DNA from: Comamonadaceae bacterium
Lineage (GTDB): Bacteria; Pseudomonadota; Gammaproteobacteria; Burkholderiales; Burkholderiaceae_C
DNA length: 58,315 nt
Assembly: GCA_947451565.1 (NCBI GenBank)
Contig: CANFZT010000002.1
Span: forward strand, 1 to 58,315
Direction: 5' to 3'
The notes under the pieces are model-generated. The model did no database searches. It had not been told where the DNA came from and saw nothing but the letters and a program-made list of their open reading frames with translations. Each line of letters begins with the position of its first letter. The first letter of the stretch is position 1. The position numbers were made by a program, and so were the translations under genes. This document shows positions 20,031 through 31,290 of this stretch, piece after piece.

Positions 20031-21065
20031 ATGACATATGAATTTTTCAAACAAAAGCCCAAGGCTTTGACGCCTAGTGGCAACCGACGCGAGCTGTTGC
20101 GGATGCTGGCTTTGTCAGCCGGTGCATGGGGATTGACAGCACCTTTCACCACGCCTAGTGCTTTTGCTCAGACCAAAGACAAGGCGACCACAAGGCCGTT
20201 GGAGCAGTTGCGCATTGGTTACCAAAAGTCAGCAGTTAATTTGGTGATCTTGAAGCAGCAAGGTGTGTTGGAGAAACGTTTTCCAAATACCAAGGTGTCG
20301 TGGATCGAGTTTCCGGCTGGCCCTCAGCTGTTAGAGGCTTTGTCGGTGGGTGCGTTGGAGTTTGGCCTTACGGGTGATTCACCCCCTGTGTTTGCGCAAG
20401 CCGCAGGCAAAGATTTGTATTACGTGGGTGCCGAGCCTGCCAAGCCCGAGAGCTCAGCTGTTCTGGTGTTGCAAGACTCGCCCATCAAAAACTTGGCCGA
20501 TTTGAAAGGCAAAAAAATTGCTTTGCAAAAAGGCTCTAGTGCGCACTACCTGTTAGTGCGTGCAGTCGAGAAGGCGGGCTTGCAGTGGAGCGACATTCAG
20601 CCCATCTACCTCACCCCTGCTGATGCGCGTGCCGCGTTTGAGCGCAAGAGCGTCGATGCTTGGGTGATATGGGATCCGTTTTATGCCGCCACTGAATTGG
20701 CCTTGCCCACACGCGTCATCACCACGGGTGTGGGTTTGTCTGGCAACAACTCGTTTTACTTGTCGTCCACTGCATTGGCCAACCAATACCCAGAGGTATT
20801 GCTGGCCTTGTTTGAAGAACTAACCCGTGCTGACCGCTTTGTGCAAGAGCACCGCCCCGAAGCCATCAAGCTGATTGCGGGCTTTAGTGGATTGGATGCC
20901 GGTGTGGTCAGCCTTTTTTTGAAGCGCCGCCCGCGTTCGCCAGTTGGGTTGCTCAATGCTGAAGCCGCAGCCAGCCAACAACAAGTGGCTGACGCGTTTG
21001 CACGACTGGCCCTCATACCTAAATCAGTGCGTGTGTCTGACATCGTTTGGCGCCTCGCCCGTTAA
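20031..21065 (+). CDS. Aliphatic sulfonate ABC transporter substrate-binding protein (copy 2)
   Basis: LRIGYQKSAVNLVILKQQGVLEKRF, DSPPVFAQAAG, AWVIWDPFYA. Confidence 0.92.
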   Translation: MTYEFFKQKPKALTPSGNRRELLRMLALSAGAWGLTAPFTTPSAFAQTKDKATTRPLEQLRIGYQKSAVNLVILKQQGVLEKRFPNTKVSWIEFPAGPQLLEALSVGALEFGLTGDSPPVFAQAAGKDLYYVGAEPAKPESSAVLVLQDSPIKNLADLKGKKIALQKGSSAHYLLVRAVEKAGLQWSDIQPIYLTPADARAAFERKSVDAWVIWDPFYAATELALPTRVITTGVGLSGNNSFYLSSTALANQYPEVLLALFEELTRADRFVQEHRPEAIKLIAGFSGLDAGVVSLFLKRRPRSPVGLLNAEAAASQQQVADAFARLALIPKSVRVSDIVWRLAR

Positions 21066-21089
21066 TCCATTTCTATTGAAGAGAACATC

Positions 21090-22238
21090 ATGAACATTTT
21101 TTGGTTTATCCCTCTGCACGGCGATGGCCGTTACCTTGGTACATCACAAGGCGCACGCGCTGTGGACCACGCCTACATGAAGCAAATCGCGCAAGCCGCT
21201 GACAAGCTGGGCTACGGCGGTGTGTTGCTGCCTACAGGTCGTTCCTGCGAAGACCCTTGGATTTCGGCTGCGAGTTTGATTTCATCCACGCAACGTTTGA
21301 AGTTCTTGGTGGCTTTACGTCCCAGCATCATGTCACCCACGGTGGCCGCACGCCAAACCGCCACGCTCGATCGTTTGAGTGAAGGTCGTTTGTTGGTCAA
21401 TATCGTGGCGGGTGGCGACAGCAGTGATTTAGAAGCTGATGGCACTTTCTTGAGCCATGACGAGCGTTACGAGCATGCCCGCGAATTTTTGGATGTCTAC
21501 ACCCGCGTTCTGTCGGGCGAAACAGTGGACTTTGAAGGCAAGCACGTCAAGGTCAAAGGTGCGCGCCAGTTGTTCCCACCGGTGCAACGACCCTACCCGC
21601 CGCTGTACTTTGGTGGTTCCTCCGATGCGGCGCACGATTTAGCGGCCGAGAAGGTCGAGCTCTATCTCACTTGGGGCGAACCTCCAGAAGAAGTGGCCAA
21701 GAAGTTTGACGACGTACGCAAACGCGCCGCCAAGCTCGGACGCAAAGTGAAGTTTGGTGTGCGTTTGCATGTCATCCCACGCGAAACCAACGAAGAGGCT
21801 TGGGCTGCGGCAGACGATCTCATCAAACATTTGGACGACGCCACCATTGCTAAAGCGCAAGCGGGCTTGGCCAGCATGGATTCAGAAGGCCAACGCCGCA
21901 TGCGCGAGCTGCACGGTGGCAACCGCAACAAGCTAGAGATCAGTCCCAACCTATGGGCGGGCGTGGGCTTGGTGCGCGGCGGTGCTGGCACGGCCTTGGT
22001 GGGCGATGGTGAAACCATTGCCAAACGACTCAAAGAGTATCAAGAGATTGGTGCAGATACGTTTGTGTTGTCTGGCTACCCACACTTGGAAGAGACCTAT
22101 CGCTTTGCCGAGTTGGTATTCCCACACATTGGTGTGAATCCACACGCAACAGCCGCCAATGTCAACTTAGTCAGCCCCTTTGGCGAAGTGATGGCCAACA
22201 ACTTGGTACCCGTTGAAAAACGCGTGTCGCAAAGCTAA
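21090..22238 (+). CDS. ssuD: FMNH2-dependent alkanesulfonate monooxygenase
   Basis: [56 protein letters not shown]. Confidence 0.96.
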   Translation: MNIFWFIPLHGDGRYLGTSQGARAVDHAYMKQIAQAADKLGYGGVLLPTGRSCEDPWISAASLISSTQRLKFLVALRPSIMSPTVAARQTATLDRLSEGRLLVNIVAGGDSSDLEADGTFLSHDERYEHAREFLDVYTRVLSGETVDFEGKHVKVKGARQLFPPVQRPYPPLYFGGSSDAAHDLAAEKVELYLTWGEPPEEVAKKFDDVRKRAAKLGRKVKFGVRLHVIPRETNEEAWAAADDLIKHLDDATIAKAQAGLASMDSEGQRRMRELHGGNRNKLEISPNLWAGVGLVRGGAGTALVGDGETIAKRLKEYQEIGADTFVLSGYPHLEETYRFAELVFPHIGVNPHATAANVNLVSPFGEVMANNLVPVEKRVSQS

Positions 22239-22244
22239 GTGCGT

Positions 22245-23129
22245 ATGTCAAGAATCTCTGATCAACAACTTGCCGCTTTCACCACCATGGAGTCGGGCGT
22301 ATTTCAAACCACTTGGTATCAAGATCCACAAGTGTCATGGTTCCCTTGGGACAAGCTGCGCAGCTTTGCACAGGCGGTGTTTCAAAGACTCTTGCCTTGG
22401 ATCGTGCCGTTGCTTCTGCTAAGTGTGTGGCAAATCTCATCTGTACAAGGATGGATATCGGTGCGCGTGTTGCCTGCACCACTCTCGGTGGTCGATGCCG
22501 CATGGACCTTGGCCGAATCAGGCGAGCTGTGGAAGCATGTGCAAATCAGCGCAGGCCGAGCACTACTGGGCTTGGCTGTGGGCGGTGGCTTGGGCTTGGC
22601 ATTGGGGCTGCTCACTGGCTCCATCCGATGGGCTGAAACCTTGCTTGACTCCACGATTCAGATGGTACGCAACATTCCCGCCTTGGCCTTGATCCCCTTG
22701 GTCATCCTGTGGTTTGGCATTGATGAAACCGCCAAGCTGTTTTTGATTTCGGTCGCTGTGTTCTTTCCGATTTACATCAACACCTTTCACGGCATTCGCA
22801 ACGTGGATGTGGGTTTGATTGAGATGGGCCGCACCTACGGTTTGTCCCAGTGGGGGCTGTACACCCAAATCATCTTGCCGGGTGCACTGTCTTCCATCTT
22901 GGTGGGGCTGCGGTTTTCACTCGGGCTGATGTGGGTCATCTTGATCGTGGCTGAAACTATTTCGGCACAAGCCGGTATCGGTTACCTCACCATGAATGCG
23001 CGTGAATTTTTACAAACCGATGTGGTGTTGGTGGGCATCTTGCTCTACGCCGTGTTGGGCAAATTGGCCGACGTATTTGCCAAAGGCTTGGAGCGCTATT
23101 GGTTGCGTTGGCATCCTGGCTACCAGTAA
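22245..23129 (+). CDS. ssuC: Sulfonate ABC transporter permease
   Basis: Hydrophobic permease, [28 protein letters not shown] 22239 is an alternative start. Confidence 0.92.
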   Translation: MSRISDQQLAAFTTMESGVFQTTWYQDPQVSWFPWDKLRSFAQAVFQRLLPWIVPLLLLSVWQISSVQGWISVRVLPAPLSVVDAAWTLAESGELWKHVQISAGRALLGLAVGGGLGLALGLLTGSIRWAETLLDSTIQMVRNIPALALIPLVILWFGIDETAKLFLISVAVFFPIYINTFHGIRNVDVGLIEMGRTYGLSQWGLYTQIILPGALSSILVGLRFSLGLMWVILIVAETISAQAGIGYLTMNAREFLQTDVVLVGILLYAVLGKLADVFAKGLERYWLRWHPGYQ

Positions 23130-23142
23130 CGGAAAGACAGAC

Positions 23143-23973
23143 ATGACACACACAACTTCCTCTACACCTACGGGTGCTTCCTCGGGCGGGGTTCGCCTTG
23201 ACATTCAAAACTTGGGCAAGACCTATGGTCAACGCCAAGTATTGAACAACACACAACTCACGATTGAGCCTGGCGAATTTGTCGCCATCGTGGGCCGCAG
23301 CGGTTGCGGCAAAAGTACCTTGCTGCGTTTGGTTGCAGGTCTTGAAGCCCCTACACAGGGCAAGCTTCAAGTCAACGGTCAAGACGTGAAGGGCTTGCGT
23401 ACAGACACACGCATCATGTTTCAAGAAGCACGCTTGTTGCCTTGGCAGCGCGTGGCCGACAACGTGGCTTTGGGCTTGCCCGAATCACACCACGACGATG
23501 CAGTGAAGGTGTTGAACCAAGTTGGCTTGGGTGACCGTTTGAATGAGTGGCCCGCAAAGCTCTCTGGCGGTCAACGCCAACGCGTAGCTTTGGCTCGCGC
23601 TCTGGTGCATAACCCACGCTTGTTGTTGCTCGACGAACCCTTGGGCGCTTTAGATGCGCTGACTCGCATCGAGATGCATGCACTCATTGAGCAACTCTGG
23701 CGCGACAACGGCTTTACTGCTTTGCTGGTCACCCACGATGTGCAAGAGGCTGTGGCATTGGCCGATCGGGTCATCTTGATTGAAGACGGCGTCATTGCCT
23801 TGGATGAGCGCATCGACTTGGCACGTCCGCGCTCACGCGGTGATGCGAAATTTGCGGCACTAGAAAAACGCATCTTGGATCGCGTGCTGCAACACCCAGA
23901 CGAAGAACAAAGCCCTGCGAACGACGAAACATGGCCAGGCTTGCCTGCTCATGGTTTGCGCTGGGCCATTTAA
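23143..23973 (+). CDS. ssuB: Sulfonate ABC transporter ATP-binding protein
   Basis: [41 protein letters not shown]. Confidence 0.94.
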   Translation: MTHTTSSTPTGASSGGVRLDIQNLGKTYGQRQVLNNTQLTIEPGEFVAIVGRSGCGKSTLLRLVAGLEAPTQGKLQVNGQDVKGLRTDTRIMFQEARLLPWQRVADNVALGLPESHHDDAVKVLNQVGLGDRLNEWPAKLSGGQRQRVALARALVHNPRLLLLDEPLGALDALTRIEMHALIEQLWRDNGFTALLVTHDVQEAVALADRVILIEDGVIALDERIDLARPRSRGDAKFAALEKRILDRVLQHPDEEQSPANDETWPGLPAHGLRWAI

Positions 23974-24018
23974 AACCTTTCACACACTTTTTTATCACGG
24001 ACCTTTAAGGAGAAACCC

Positions 24019-24234
24019 ATGTCCATTCAAGCCATCAACGTACGCAACCAATTCAAAGGCAAAGTGCGCGAAATCATTCGTGGCGATGTCGTGTCAGAAA
24101 TCGATGTCGAAACCCCTTGGGGCATCGTCACCTCGGTCATCACCACACGCTCGGTGGATGACTTGCAACTCGTCATCGGCTCTGAAGTGGTGGCCTTGGT
24201 CAAGTCGACCGAAGTGTCGCTGGCCAAGTTGTAA
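24019..24234 (+). CDS. ssuF: Mop/TOBE-domain molybdopterin-binding-like protein (SsuF type)
   Basis: 71 aa NQFKGKVREIIRGDVVSEIDVETPWGIVTSVITTRSV; follows ssuB as in the Pseudomonas ssuEADCBF order. Confidence 0.85.
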   Translation: MSIQAINVRNQFKGKVREIIRGDVVSEIDVETPWGIVTSVITTRSVDDLQLVIGSEVVALVKSTEVSLAKL

Positions 24235-24262
24235 TCGGTGTCACGGAGAGCGCTCAGCGTCG

Positions 24263-25615
24263 ATGCATATGACAACAATAAAAAAACAACTTCACCTGGG
24301 TGCTTTCTTTTTTGGCGCAGGCCACCACTTAGCGGCTTGGCGACACCCATCGGTCAATCCCAAGGATTACACCGATATTCAAACTTTGAAAGAATGGGCG
24401 AAATTGGCTGAGTCAGCCAAATTTGACGCCATATTTTTTGCAGACAACGTAGGGATGAGTGATGGGCCTGCTGACTTGCTCGCCCGTAATGCTTTGCCCT
24501 ATGTGTATGACCCCATCTTGCTGCAAACCGCGCTGGCTGGCGTCACTGAACGCATTGGCTTGGTGGCTACGGTGTCCACCACGTATTTGCCACCGTATCA
24601 CTTGGCACGCAAGTTTGCGACGTTGGATCACCTCAGTGGTGGGCGAAGCGGTTGGAATTTGGTGACCTCTGGCAGCGAGTTTGAAGCCAAAGCGTTTGGC
24701 TTGCCTCATCAGATTGAGCATGCACAACGTTACAAAATTGCACATGAGTATGTGAAGGTCGTCAAAGACCTGTGGGACTCGTGGGAAGACGATGCCTTTG
24801 TGCATGACCAAGCGCATAACCGATTTTTTGATTCTGCCAAGTTGCATCGTATCGATCACCAGGGTGAGAAATTCCGGGTCAGCGGGTCTTTGCAAGCGCC
24901 TCGCGCACCACAGGGCTACCCCGTGCTGGTGCAAGCTGGCTCATCCAATGACGGTCAAGATTTGGCTGCTGCCACCGCAGAAGTGGTCTTCACGGCCCAG
25001 CAAACGGTGGAGGATGCGCGTGCGTTCTACACCTCTTTGAAGTCACGCTTGCCGCACTGGGGTCGCAGCGAAAACGATTTGAAAATCATGCCAGGCATCT
25101 CACCTTTTGTGGGAAGAACCCAGGCAGAAGCGCAAGAAAAATTTGAACAGTTGCAAGACCTGATCGACCCTGTGTTGGGCGTGGGTTTGTTGTCTGGGTT
25201 TTTAGGTAACGTGGATTTGTCGGGCTATCCCATTGATGGGCCATTTCCAGTGGACCTGCCCGTTGGCGAAGGATGGAAGAGTCGACATGAATTGTTTAAC
25301 AAACTGGCTCAACGTGAAAACTTGAGCATCCGTGAACTCTACAAACGTGTGGCCACAGGGCGTGGTCATTGGACTTTGGTGGGAACGCCGGATTCAATCG
25401 CGGATGAGCTGGAGCATTGGTTTACCACGGGCGCTGCGGATGGCTTCAATATTTTGTCGCCTACTTTCCCGCATGGTTTGAAAGACTTTGCTGAGTTGGT
25501 GATTCCTGAGCTGCAACGTCGTGGACTGTTTCGTACAGCGTACGAAGGTCGAACCCTACGCGATCACTTGGGCTTGTCGCGTCCTGCGCATCCGCAAGCA
25601 AAGGCGGGTAAATGA
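24263..25615 (+). CDS. LLM-class flavin-dependent monooxygenase (NtaA/SnaA/DszA family), copy 1
   Basis: KKQLHLGAFFFGAGHHLAAWRHPSV, FDAIFFADNVG, SGGRSGWNLVTS, VLVQAGSSNDGQ; start at ATG 24263 or 24269. Confidence 0.92.
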   Translation: MHMTTIKKQLHLGAFFFGAGHHLAAWRHPSVNPKDYTDIQTLKEWAKLAESAKFDAIFFADNVGMSDGPADLLARNALPYVYDPILLQTALAGVTERIGLVATVSTTYLPPYHLARKFATLDHLSGGRSGWNLVTSGSEFEAKAFGLPHQIEHAQRYKIAHEYVKVVKDLWDSWEDDAFVHDQAHNRFFDSAKLHRIDHQGEKFRVSGSLQAPRAPQGYPVLVQAGSSNDGQDLAAATAEVVFTAQQTVEDARAFYTSLKSRLPHWGRSENDLKIMPGISPFVGRTQAEAQEKFEQLQDLIDPVLGVGLLSGFLGNVDLSGYPIDGPFPVDLPVGEGWKSRHELFNKLAQRENLSIRELYKRVATGRGHWTLVGTPDSIADELEHWFTTGAADGFNILSPTFPHGLKDFAELVIPELQRRGLFRTAYEGRTLRDHLGLSRPAHPQAKAGK

Positions 25616-26556
25616 ACATTCAGCAGCTTCGTGCCGTGCGCGAGACGGTTCGCAACGGCTTTAACTTGACCGAGGTGGCTGCCAAGCTATACACCTCACA
25701 GCCTGGTGTCAGCCGTCAAATTAGAGAGTTAGAGGAAGAAATTGGGTTTGACATTTTTGGCCGCAGTGGCAAGCGCCTCACAGGGTTGACCCCTCCGGGT
25801 CAATCGCTCTTGCCATTTGTCGAGCGCATTTTGATTGACTTAGAAAACATCAAACGTGTGGGCGGTGAGTTTTCATCTAAGCAAGAGGGGCGGTTGACGG
25901 TGGCGGCCACGCATTCGCAAGCGCGCTATGCATTGCCACATGTGGTGCGAGATTTTCGTGTGTTGTTTCCTAAGGTGAGCTTGCACTTGCATCAAGGCTC
26001 TCCTAAGCAAGTGGCAGAAATGTTGCTTAGTGGCGAGGTAGACATTGCTGTGGCTACCGAGGCCTTGGCGACCTACCCGCAGTTGGTGACATTGCCATGC
26101 TATCGGTGGACTCACAATGTGGTGGTGCCACCAGGTCATCCCTTGTTGGAGGTCAACGGGCCGATCACGCTGGCACAGTTGGCGCGTTACCCCATCATCA
26201 CGTATGAGCAAGGCTATACAGGTCGTTCACACATTGACGAAGCGTTTCTGAACGAAGGGCTGCACCCAGATGTGGTGCTCACGGCGATGGATGCCGATGT
26301 GATCAAAACCTATGTCGAGCTGGGCATGGGGGTGGGCATCATTGCATCTGTGGCTTTGGACGAAGAGCGTGACCAGAACCTTCGCATCTTGGATGGCCGT
26401 CATTTGTTTGAGGTCAACCAAACGCGCTTGGCCATTCGACGTGGCACTTGGCTCAGAGGCTTTGCTTACAGCTTCATCGAAACTTTTGTGCCAACTCTGA
26501 CACGTGCTGTGGTTGAAGAGGCTTTGCAAAACTCTGAAGCCATTGTCGAAGACTAG
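25612..26556 (+). CDS. CysB-family LysR-type regulator (CysB/Cbl/SsuR-like)
   Basis: MNIQQLRAVRETVRNGFNLTEVAAKLYTSQPGVSRQIRELEEEIGFDIFGRSGKRLTG is CysB-type. Confidence 0.93.
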   Translation: MNIQQLRAVRETVRNGFNLTEVAAKLYTSQPGVSRQIRELEEEIGFDIFGRSGKRLTGLTPPGQSLLPFVERILIDLENIKRVGGEFSSKQEGRLTVAATHSQARYALPHVVRDFRVLFPKVSLHLHQGSPKQVAEMLLSGEVDIAVATEALATYPQLVTLPCYRWTHNVVVPPGHPLLEVNGPITLAQLARYPIITYEQGYTGRSHIDEAFLNEGLHPDVVLTAMDADVIKTYVELGMGVGIIASVALDEERDQNLRILDGRHLFEVNQTRLAIRRGTWLRGFAYSFIETFVPTLTRAVVEEALQNSEAIVED

Positions 26557-26671
26557 CCATTCCTAGATTCTTGGAAAGTTCGCATATCGATGCGCGAAAT
26601 TCTTCTTTGACCCGAGTAATGAAGTTGCCTATCGTTGATTCATCTCTGCATCACATAGAAAGGAATTTGAG

Positions 26672-27541
26672 ATGACCCGATTGAATGACTTGCCCAATAC
26701 ATTCACGCGCTTTGTGGCGCTGCCCTACACACCAAAGATTGGTGCTTATGTCCACGGATTGGATGTGTCGAAACCCTTGGATGAGTTGGCGCAATCTGAA
26801 TTGAAAGCAGCGCTGGCACAGTTTCAGGTGTTGTTTTTTGAAGATCAAAAAATCACGCCTGATCAGCAGGTGGCGTTCACGCGCATTTTTGGGCACGTCA
26901 ATGAGGTCAAGGCTTTCTTCCCCCGGGTAGACGGCCATCCCGAAATTGAAATCGTTGAAAGCACGGCGCAGCGTCCTTCGGCGGCCAACAATTGGCATGC
27001 GGACATCACTTGGCGTGACAACCCACCCATCGGTACAAGTTTGTATGCGCAAATCTTGCCGCCTTCTGGTGGCGACACGATTTGGTCGAGTCAAACAGCT
27101 GCTTATGAGTCGTTGACGCCAGAGTTTCAGGCGTATCTCGAAACGCTGACAGCCGTGCACACCTGGGAGATCAGCCGTTGGACGGAATACCTCTTGAGCA
27201 AGGACCACGGTCAAGAGCAGTTGCAGCAAGCCCGCGCCAAATACCCTCCCGTTGAACATCCAGTGATTCGTGTTCATCCGATCACGGGCAAGAAAATTGT
27301 GTACGTCAATCCAACGTTCACCAGCCATATCAAGGGGCTGTCACGCGTTCAAAGCGATGCCTTGCTGACTCAGCTGTTTGCTTTAGCCACTGTCCCCGAA
27401 TTTCAAGCACGTCTACGTTGGAAAGAAAACACGTTGGCTGTGTGGGACAACCGTTCAACCCAGCACTATGCCGTGGGTGACTATTTTCCGAGTCATCGCA
27501 AGTTGCATCGCATCACATTCACCGCAGATCAAGCTTTCTAA
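26672..27541 (+). CDS. TauD/TfdA family Fe(II)/2-oxoglutarate dioxygenase (copy 1)
   Basis: NNWHADITW (HxD), SGGDTIWSSQTAAYESL, HPVIRVHPITGKKIVYVN, RSTQHYAVGDY. Confidence 0.92.
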   Translation: MTRLNDLPNTFTRFVALPYTPKIGAYVHGLDVSKPLDELAQSELKAALAQFQVLFFEDQKITPDQQVAFTRIFGHVNEVKAFFPRVDGHPEIEIVESTAQRPSAANNWHADITWRDNPPIGTSLYAQILPPSGGDTIWSSQTAAYESLTPEFQAYLETLTAVHTWEISRWTEYLLSKDHGQEQLQQARAKYPPVEHPVIRVHPITGKKIVYVNPTFTSHIKGLSRVQSDALLTQLFALATVPEFQARLRWKENTLAVWDNRSTQHYAVGDYFPSHRKLHRITFTADQAF

Positions 27542-27559
27542 AAGGTTGGTTCATGTTTG

Positions 27560-27588
27560 GCCTGCGTGCTTGGCACGCAGGCTTTTTT
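27560..27588 (+). terminator. Rho-independent terminator
   Basis: GCCTGCGTGC-TTG-GCACGCAGGC followed by TTTTTT. Confidence 0.93.
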
Positions 27589-27710
27589 ATGCCTGGTGCG
27601 TATGAGCATATAGCTCAAACATGGGTGTAGATCGATATCTGATTTTCGTCGTTCACAGGCAGTGACGAAGTCCGTAGAGTCGCTGGTTTTCTGGTGTTGA
27701 AAGACGTGTT

Positions 27711-28511
27711 TTGAGTGAATTCCGTATTTGGCGTGATACCGCGCACTGGCAAAGTGTTGTCGCCGATGCCTTGTTGGCATGGGTGTTCCCACTGGTTCTT
27801 TTACTGCTTTGGCAAGCCTCTCATGTGTATGAGTGGGTGCCAGATCAAGTGTTACCAGCACCTGGCCATGTGTGGGACACCTTGGTTGAGTTGAGCTTGT
27901 CTGGCGAGTTGTGGGGGCATTTGCAAATCAGTGCGCAGCGTGTGTTCTATGGCTTTTGGGTGGGTGGATCACTTGGTTTTTTGCTCGGGGTTGGCTTAGG
28001 ACTATCTCCCACCTTCAATGCGTACGTCTATCCATCGTTCAAAGCATTCAGTCAAGTGCCAGTGATTGGTTGGTTGCCATTGCTGATGTTGTTGGTAGGG
28101 ATTGATGAGGCTTTGAAAATTTTGTTGATCGCCAAAGCGGCCATGGTCCCCGTGGCGGTCAATACCTGCCAAGGCATTCAAGCCGTGGCCAATCAATACG
28201 TTGAAGTGGCGAAAGTGTTTCGATTCACGCGTCGCCAATTGCTCACGCACGTGGTGTTGCCTTCTGCGACGCCTCAAATTTGGAACGGGTTTCGCTACGG
28301 ATTCACCCACGCATGGTTGGCTTTGGTGGTGGTTGAGCTGTTGGCATCTTCCGAAGGAATTGGTTTTTTGATTGTCTATGGTCGCCAGCTATTTCAGCTA
28401 GACATTGTTCTCGCAGCTGTGGTGGTGGTGGGCGTCTTGGGTTATTTGATTGACAAAGCATTGAGCGCTTCTGAGGCTTATTTGCTGCGTTGGCGTAAAG
28501 CAGGTCTGTGA
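27711..28511 (+). CDS. ABC transporter permease (SsuC/TauC/AtsB-like)
   Basis: Hydrophobic permease; QVPVIGWLPLLMLLVGIDEALKILLI; TTG start uncertain. Confidence 0.88.
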   Translation: MSEFRIWRDTAHWQSVVADALLAWVFPLVLLLLWQASHVYEWVPDQVLPAPGHVWDTLVELSLSGELWGHLQISAQRVFYGFWVGGSLGFLLGVGLGLSPTFNAYVYPSFKAFSQVPVIGWLPLLMLLVGIDEALKILLIAKAAMVPVAVNTCQGIQAVANQYVEVAKVFRFTRRQLLTHVVLPSATPQIWNGFRYGFTHAWLALVVVELLASSEGIGFLIVYGRQLFQLDIVLAAVVVVGVLGYLIDKALSASEAYLLRWRKAGL

Positions 28512-29323
28512 GTTTGAGGATGTCTCAGTCTTTATTGAAAAAAACCAACATGGCATCTGTAGCGCTGGCTTTGCGTGGATGGGTGTTGCCTGTGGTGTTG
28601 TTGCTCGTGTGGTGGGCAGCGGTCGCATGGAAGTGGACCAGCTCGCCCATTTTGGTATCACCCATCGCCGTTTGGGACCGTGCTGTTGAACAGGTCTTGA
28701 GTGGTCATTTGAGTGAGGCTTTGTTGGCAAGCTTGCATCGCGGTGCGTATGGATTTGCGTGGGGCAGCTCTGCAGGATTTTTATTGGGTTCGCTTTTGGG
28801 TTTATCTCGCTTGTTTGAAAAGTTGATTGCTCCCAGTTTTCATACGTTCAAACAAATTTCACTGTTCGCATGGATTCCTCTGTTGTCAATGTGGTTTGGC
28901 GTGGGTGATGAATCCAAGATTGCCTTCATTGCTTTGGCTGCATTTTTCCCGGTCGTGCTCAACACCTTTGAGGGGTTTCGCAGTGTGCCGCGTGAGTCCA
29001 TTGAGGTGGCACGTGTCTTTGCCTATATCCCGACTCAGTTGTGGTTGCGGGTGGTTTTTCCTTCTGCGGCGCCCTCTGTGCTGACGGGCATTCATTTGTC
29101 GCTGATTTACACCTGGCTGGCGACTTTAGGCGCTGAGTATTTGATGTCTTCAGGCAAAGGAATCGGCAACACCTTGATCGAAGGACGCGAACACTTTCTG
29201 ATGGACTTGGTGTTGTTTGGCGTACTGGTGATTGGAAGCATCGGTTTCTTGCTGAACTATTCCTTGTCGATTTTGGAACGCCATGTTTTGGCTTGGCGCC
29301 AACAAACCATCGCACGTTATTGA
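28508..29323 (+). CDS. ABC transporter permease, second of the pair
   Basis: [26 protein letters not shown], permease repeats; overlaps preceding gene. Confidence 0.88.
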   Translation: MSLRMSQSLLKKTNMASVALALRGWVLPVVLLLVWWAAVAWKWTSSPILVSPIAVWDRAVEQVLSGHLSEALLASLHRGAYGFAWGSSAGFLLGSLLGLSRLFEKLIAPSFHTFKQISLFAWIPLLSMWFGVGDESKIAFIALAAFFPVVLNTFEGFRSVPRESIEVARVFAYIPTQLWLRVVFPSAAPSVLTGIHLSLIYTWLATLGAEYLMSSGKGIGNTLIEGREHFLMDLVLFGVLVIGSIGFLLNYSLSILERHVLAWRQQTIARY

Positions 29324-29331
29324 GAGTACAC

Positions 29332-30168
29332 ATGGCACACACAGGTACATTGGGCATTCATCGCCTTTACAAAAAATACAAGGTCAAAGGCCAAGACCTT
29401 TCGGTGTTGGAAGACATCAACTTACAAATTGAGCCTGGTGAGTTTGTCAGCATTGTTGGCAGCAGCGGTTGTGGCAAGTCCACACTGTTGCGCTTGATCA
29501 TTGGCTTAGAAGAAGGCTATGAAGGTGCCATTGAATTGGATGGCCAACGCATTGCCGGCACAAGCTTGAATCGCGGCATTGTGTTTCAAGAGCATCGACT
29601 GTTTCCCTGGCTCACGGTGGAGCAAAACATTGGTGTCGGTTTGTTGAATTCAGACTTGACCGAGGGGTTGCGCCGCCAAGCAGTGCGTGAACACATCGCG
29701 CTAGTCGGATTGGAAGGGTTTGAAACGGCCTACCCGCATCAACTTTCTGGAGGCATGTCTCAACGTGTGGCCATTGCACGTGCGTTGGTGAATCGACCTG
29801 AAATTTTGCTGCTGGATGAGCCTTTTGGGGCGCTAGATGCGTTGACGCGTGCCCATTTGCAAGATGAGCTGAAACGAATTTGGCAAAGCGAGGGCATCAC
29901 CATGATCTTGGTGACCCACGATGTCGAAGAAGCGGTGTATCTGGGTGATCGTGTGGTGGTCATGGAGCCTCGTCCCGGTCGCGTTCGGCAAAACATCCCG
30001 ATTGAATTGCCACACCCAAGAGACCGTAGTCAATTGGCTTTTGTGCGAATCAAAGAATCGGTCTTGGCTGAATTTGCGAACTTGGACGCAGGCGACACCT
30101 CACCCACATTCGCGCACGACTTTGTGCCAGCCCATATCCCGATTGATGCATGGCAATTTGCTGTCTGA
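29332..30168 (+). CDS. ABC transporter ATP-binding protein
   Basis: [46 protein letters not shown]. Confidence 0.94.
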   Translation: MAHTGTLGIHRLYKKYKVKGQDLSVLEDINLQIEPGEFVSIVGSSGCGKSTLLRLIIGLEEGYEGAIELDGQRIAGTSLNRGIVFQEHRLFPWLTVEQNIGVGLLNSDLTEGLRRQAVREHIALVGLEGFETAYPHQLSGGMSQRVAIARALVNRPEILLLDEPFGALDALTRAHLQDELKRIWQSEGITMILVTHDVEEAVYLGDRVVVMEPRPGRVRQNIPIELPHPRDRSQLAFVRIKESVLAEFANLDAGDTSPTFAHDFVPAHIPIDAWQFAV

Positions 30169-30192
30169 GTGATTTTTTTTGAAAGGTAATGA

Positions 30193-31290
30193 ATGTCTCG
30201 TGTGAATTTGATGAAGCGCCGCCTCCTGTCTGCGAGCTTATTGGCTGCGATGGTGGGCAGCTTTTATGCACTGCCAGTTCGTGCTGCTGATGTGCCCTCT
30301 GTGATTCGTATCGGATCGCCCGAGTTGGGTGTGGGCGGTAAATCGGCCACTGGAACAGGCGCAGCCTCCGTGGTGCAACACCAAAAATGGTTAGAGCAAG
30401 AGTTTGCAAAAGATGGCATCAAAGTGGAGTGGGTGTTCTTCCGTGGTGCTGGCCCTGCTGTGCACGAAGCGGTATCAGCCAAACAGTTGGACTTCTTTTA
30501 CTTGGGCGATTTGGCGTCTGTGATTGGCAAAGCACGCGGGCTGCCATCGAAGTTCATATTTCCCACAGCACGTGGCACCAACAGCTATTTGGCCACGGCA
30601 CCTGGCGTTGAGGTGAAAACAGCCGCTGATTTGAAGGGTTTGAAAATTTCGGTTCTCAAAGGCACGGCATACCAGAGACCGTTTGACCATTTGTTGGCTT
30701 CGGCTGGTTTGACAGAAAAAGATGTCAAGCTCATCAACCTCGATTGGCCGAGCTCTAAGGCGGCTTTGGTGGCCAAAGAGATTGATGCCACATTTGGCGG
30801 CTCTGATTTGTTCTTGCTCAAAGACAAAGGCGTCAACATTCCACTCAGCACCAAGGGGCGTGGTCCTGAATTCAAAATTGATGCTGGATTTTTGGCTACC
30901 GAGGATTTCATCACCAAATACCCCGCCATCACAGCGCGTGTGGTCAAGCAGCTTGTTCGTGCAGCGCATTGGAGTTCGGAAGAAAAAAACCGAGAAGCTT
31001 TTATCAAATTGGCGGTTGAAAACAGCGGTCATCCAGAGGTGTCGCTGCGTGCTGAATATGAGGGGGAGGCGTTGAAATCTCGCTTCTCCCCCTTGATCGA
31101 CGATGACTTAATTGCCGACTACCAACGCGTGGTGGATGAAGGTCTCAAGCTGGGCTTGATTCGCCAAGGCTACAACGTGAATGAGTGGTTTGACGCCAGC
31201 TTTGTGCAGCAAGCACTCAAAGAGCTCAAGCTAGAAAAGTACTGGGTCGAGTTAGATGCCAAAGGCAAAGCCAAATCGAAAGGCAAATGA
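30193..31290 (+). CDS. ABC transporter substrate-binding protein (sulfonate/sulfate ester type, AtsR-like)
   Basis: Signal peptide, VIRIGSPELGVGGKS, VEWVFFRGAGPAVHEAV; operon with ABC and sulfatase genes. Confidence 0.88.
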   Translation: MSRVNLMKRRLLSASLLAAMVGSFYALPVRAADVPSVIRIGSPELGVGGKSATGTGAASVVQHQKWLEQEFAKDGIKVEWVFFRGAGPAVHEAVSAKQLDFFYLGDLASVIGKARGLPSKFIFPTARGTNSYLATAPGVEVKTAADLKGLKISVLKGTAYQRPFDHLLASAGLTEKDVKLINLDWPSSKAALVAKEIDATFGGSDLFLLKDKGVNIPLSTKGRGPEFKIDAGFLATEDFITKYPAITARVVKQLVRAAHWSSEEKNREAFIKLAVENSGHPEVSLRAEYEGEALKSRFSPLIDDDLIADYQRVVDEGLKLGLIRQGYNVNEWFDASFVQQALKELKLEKYWVELDAKGKAKSKGK

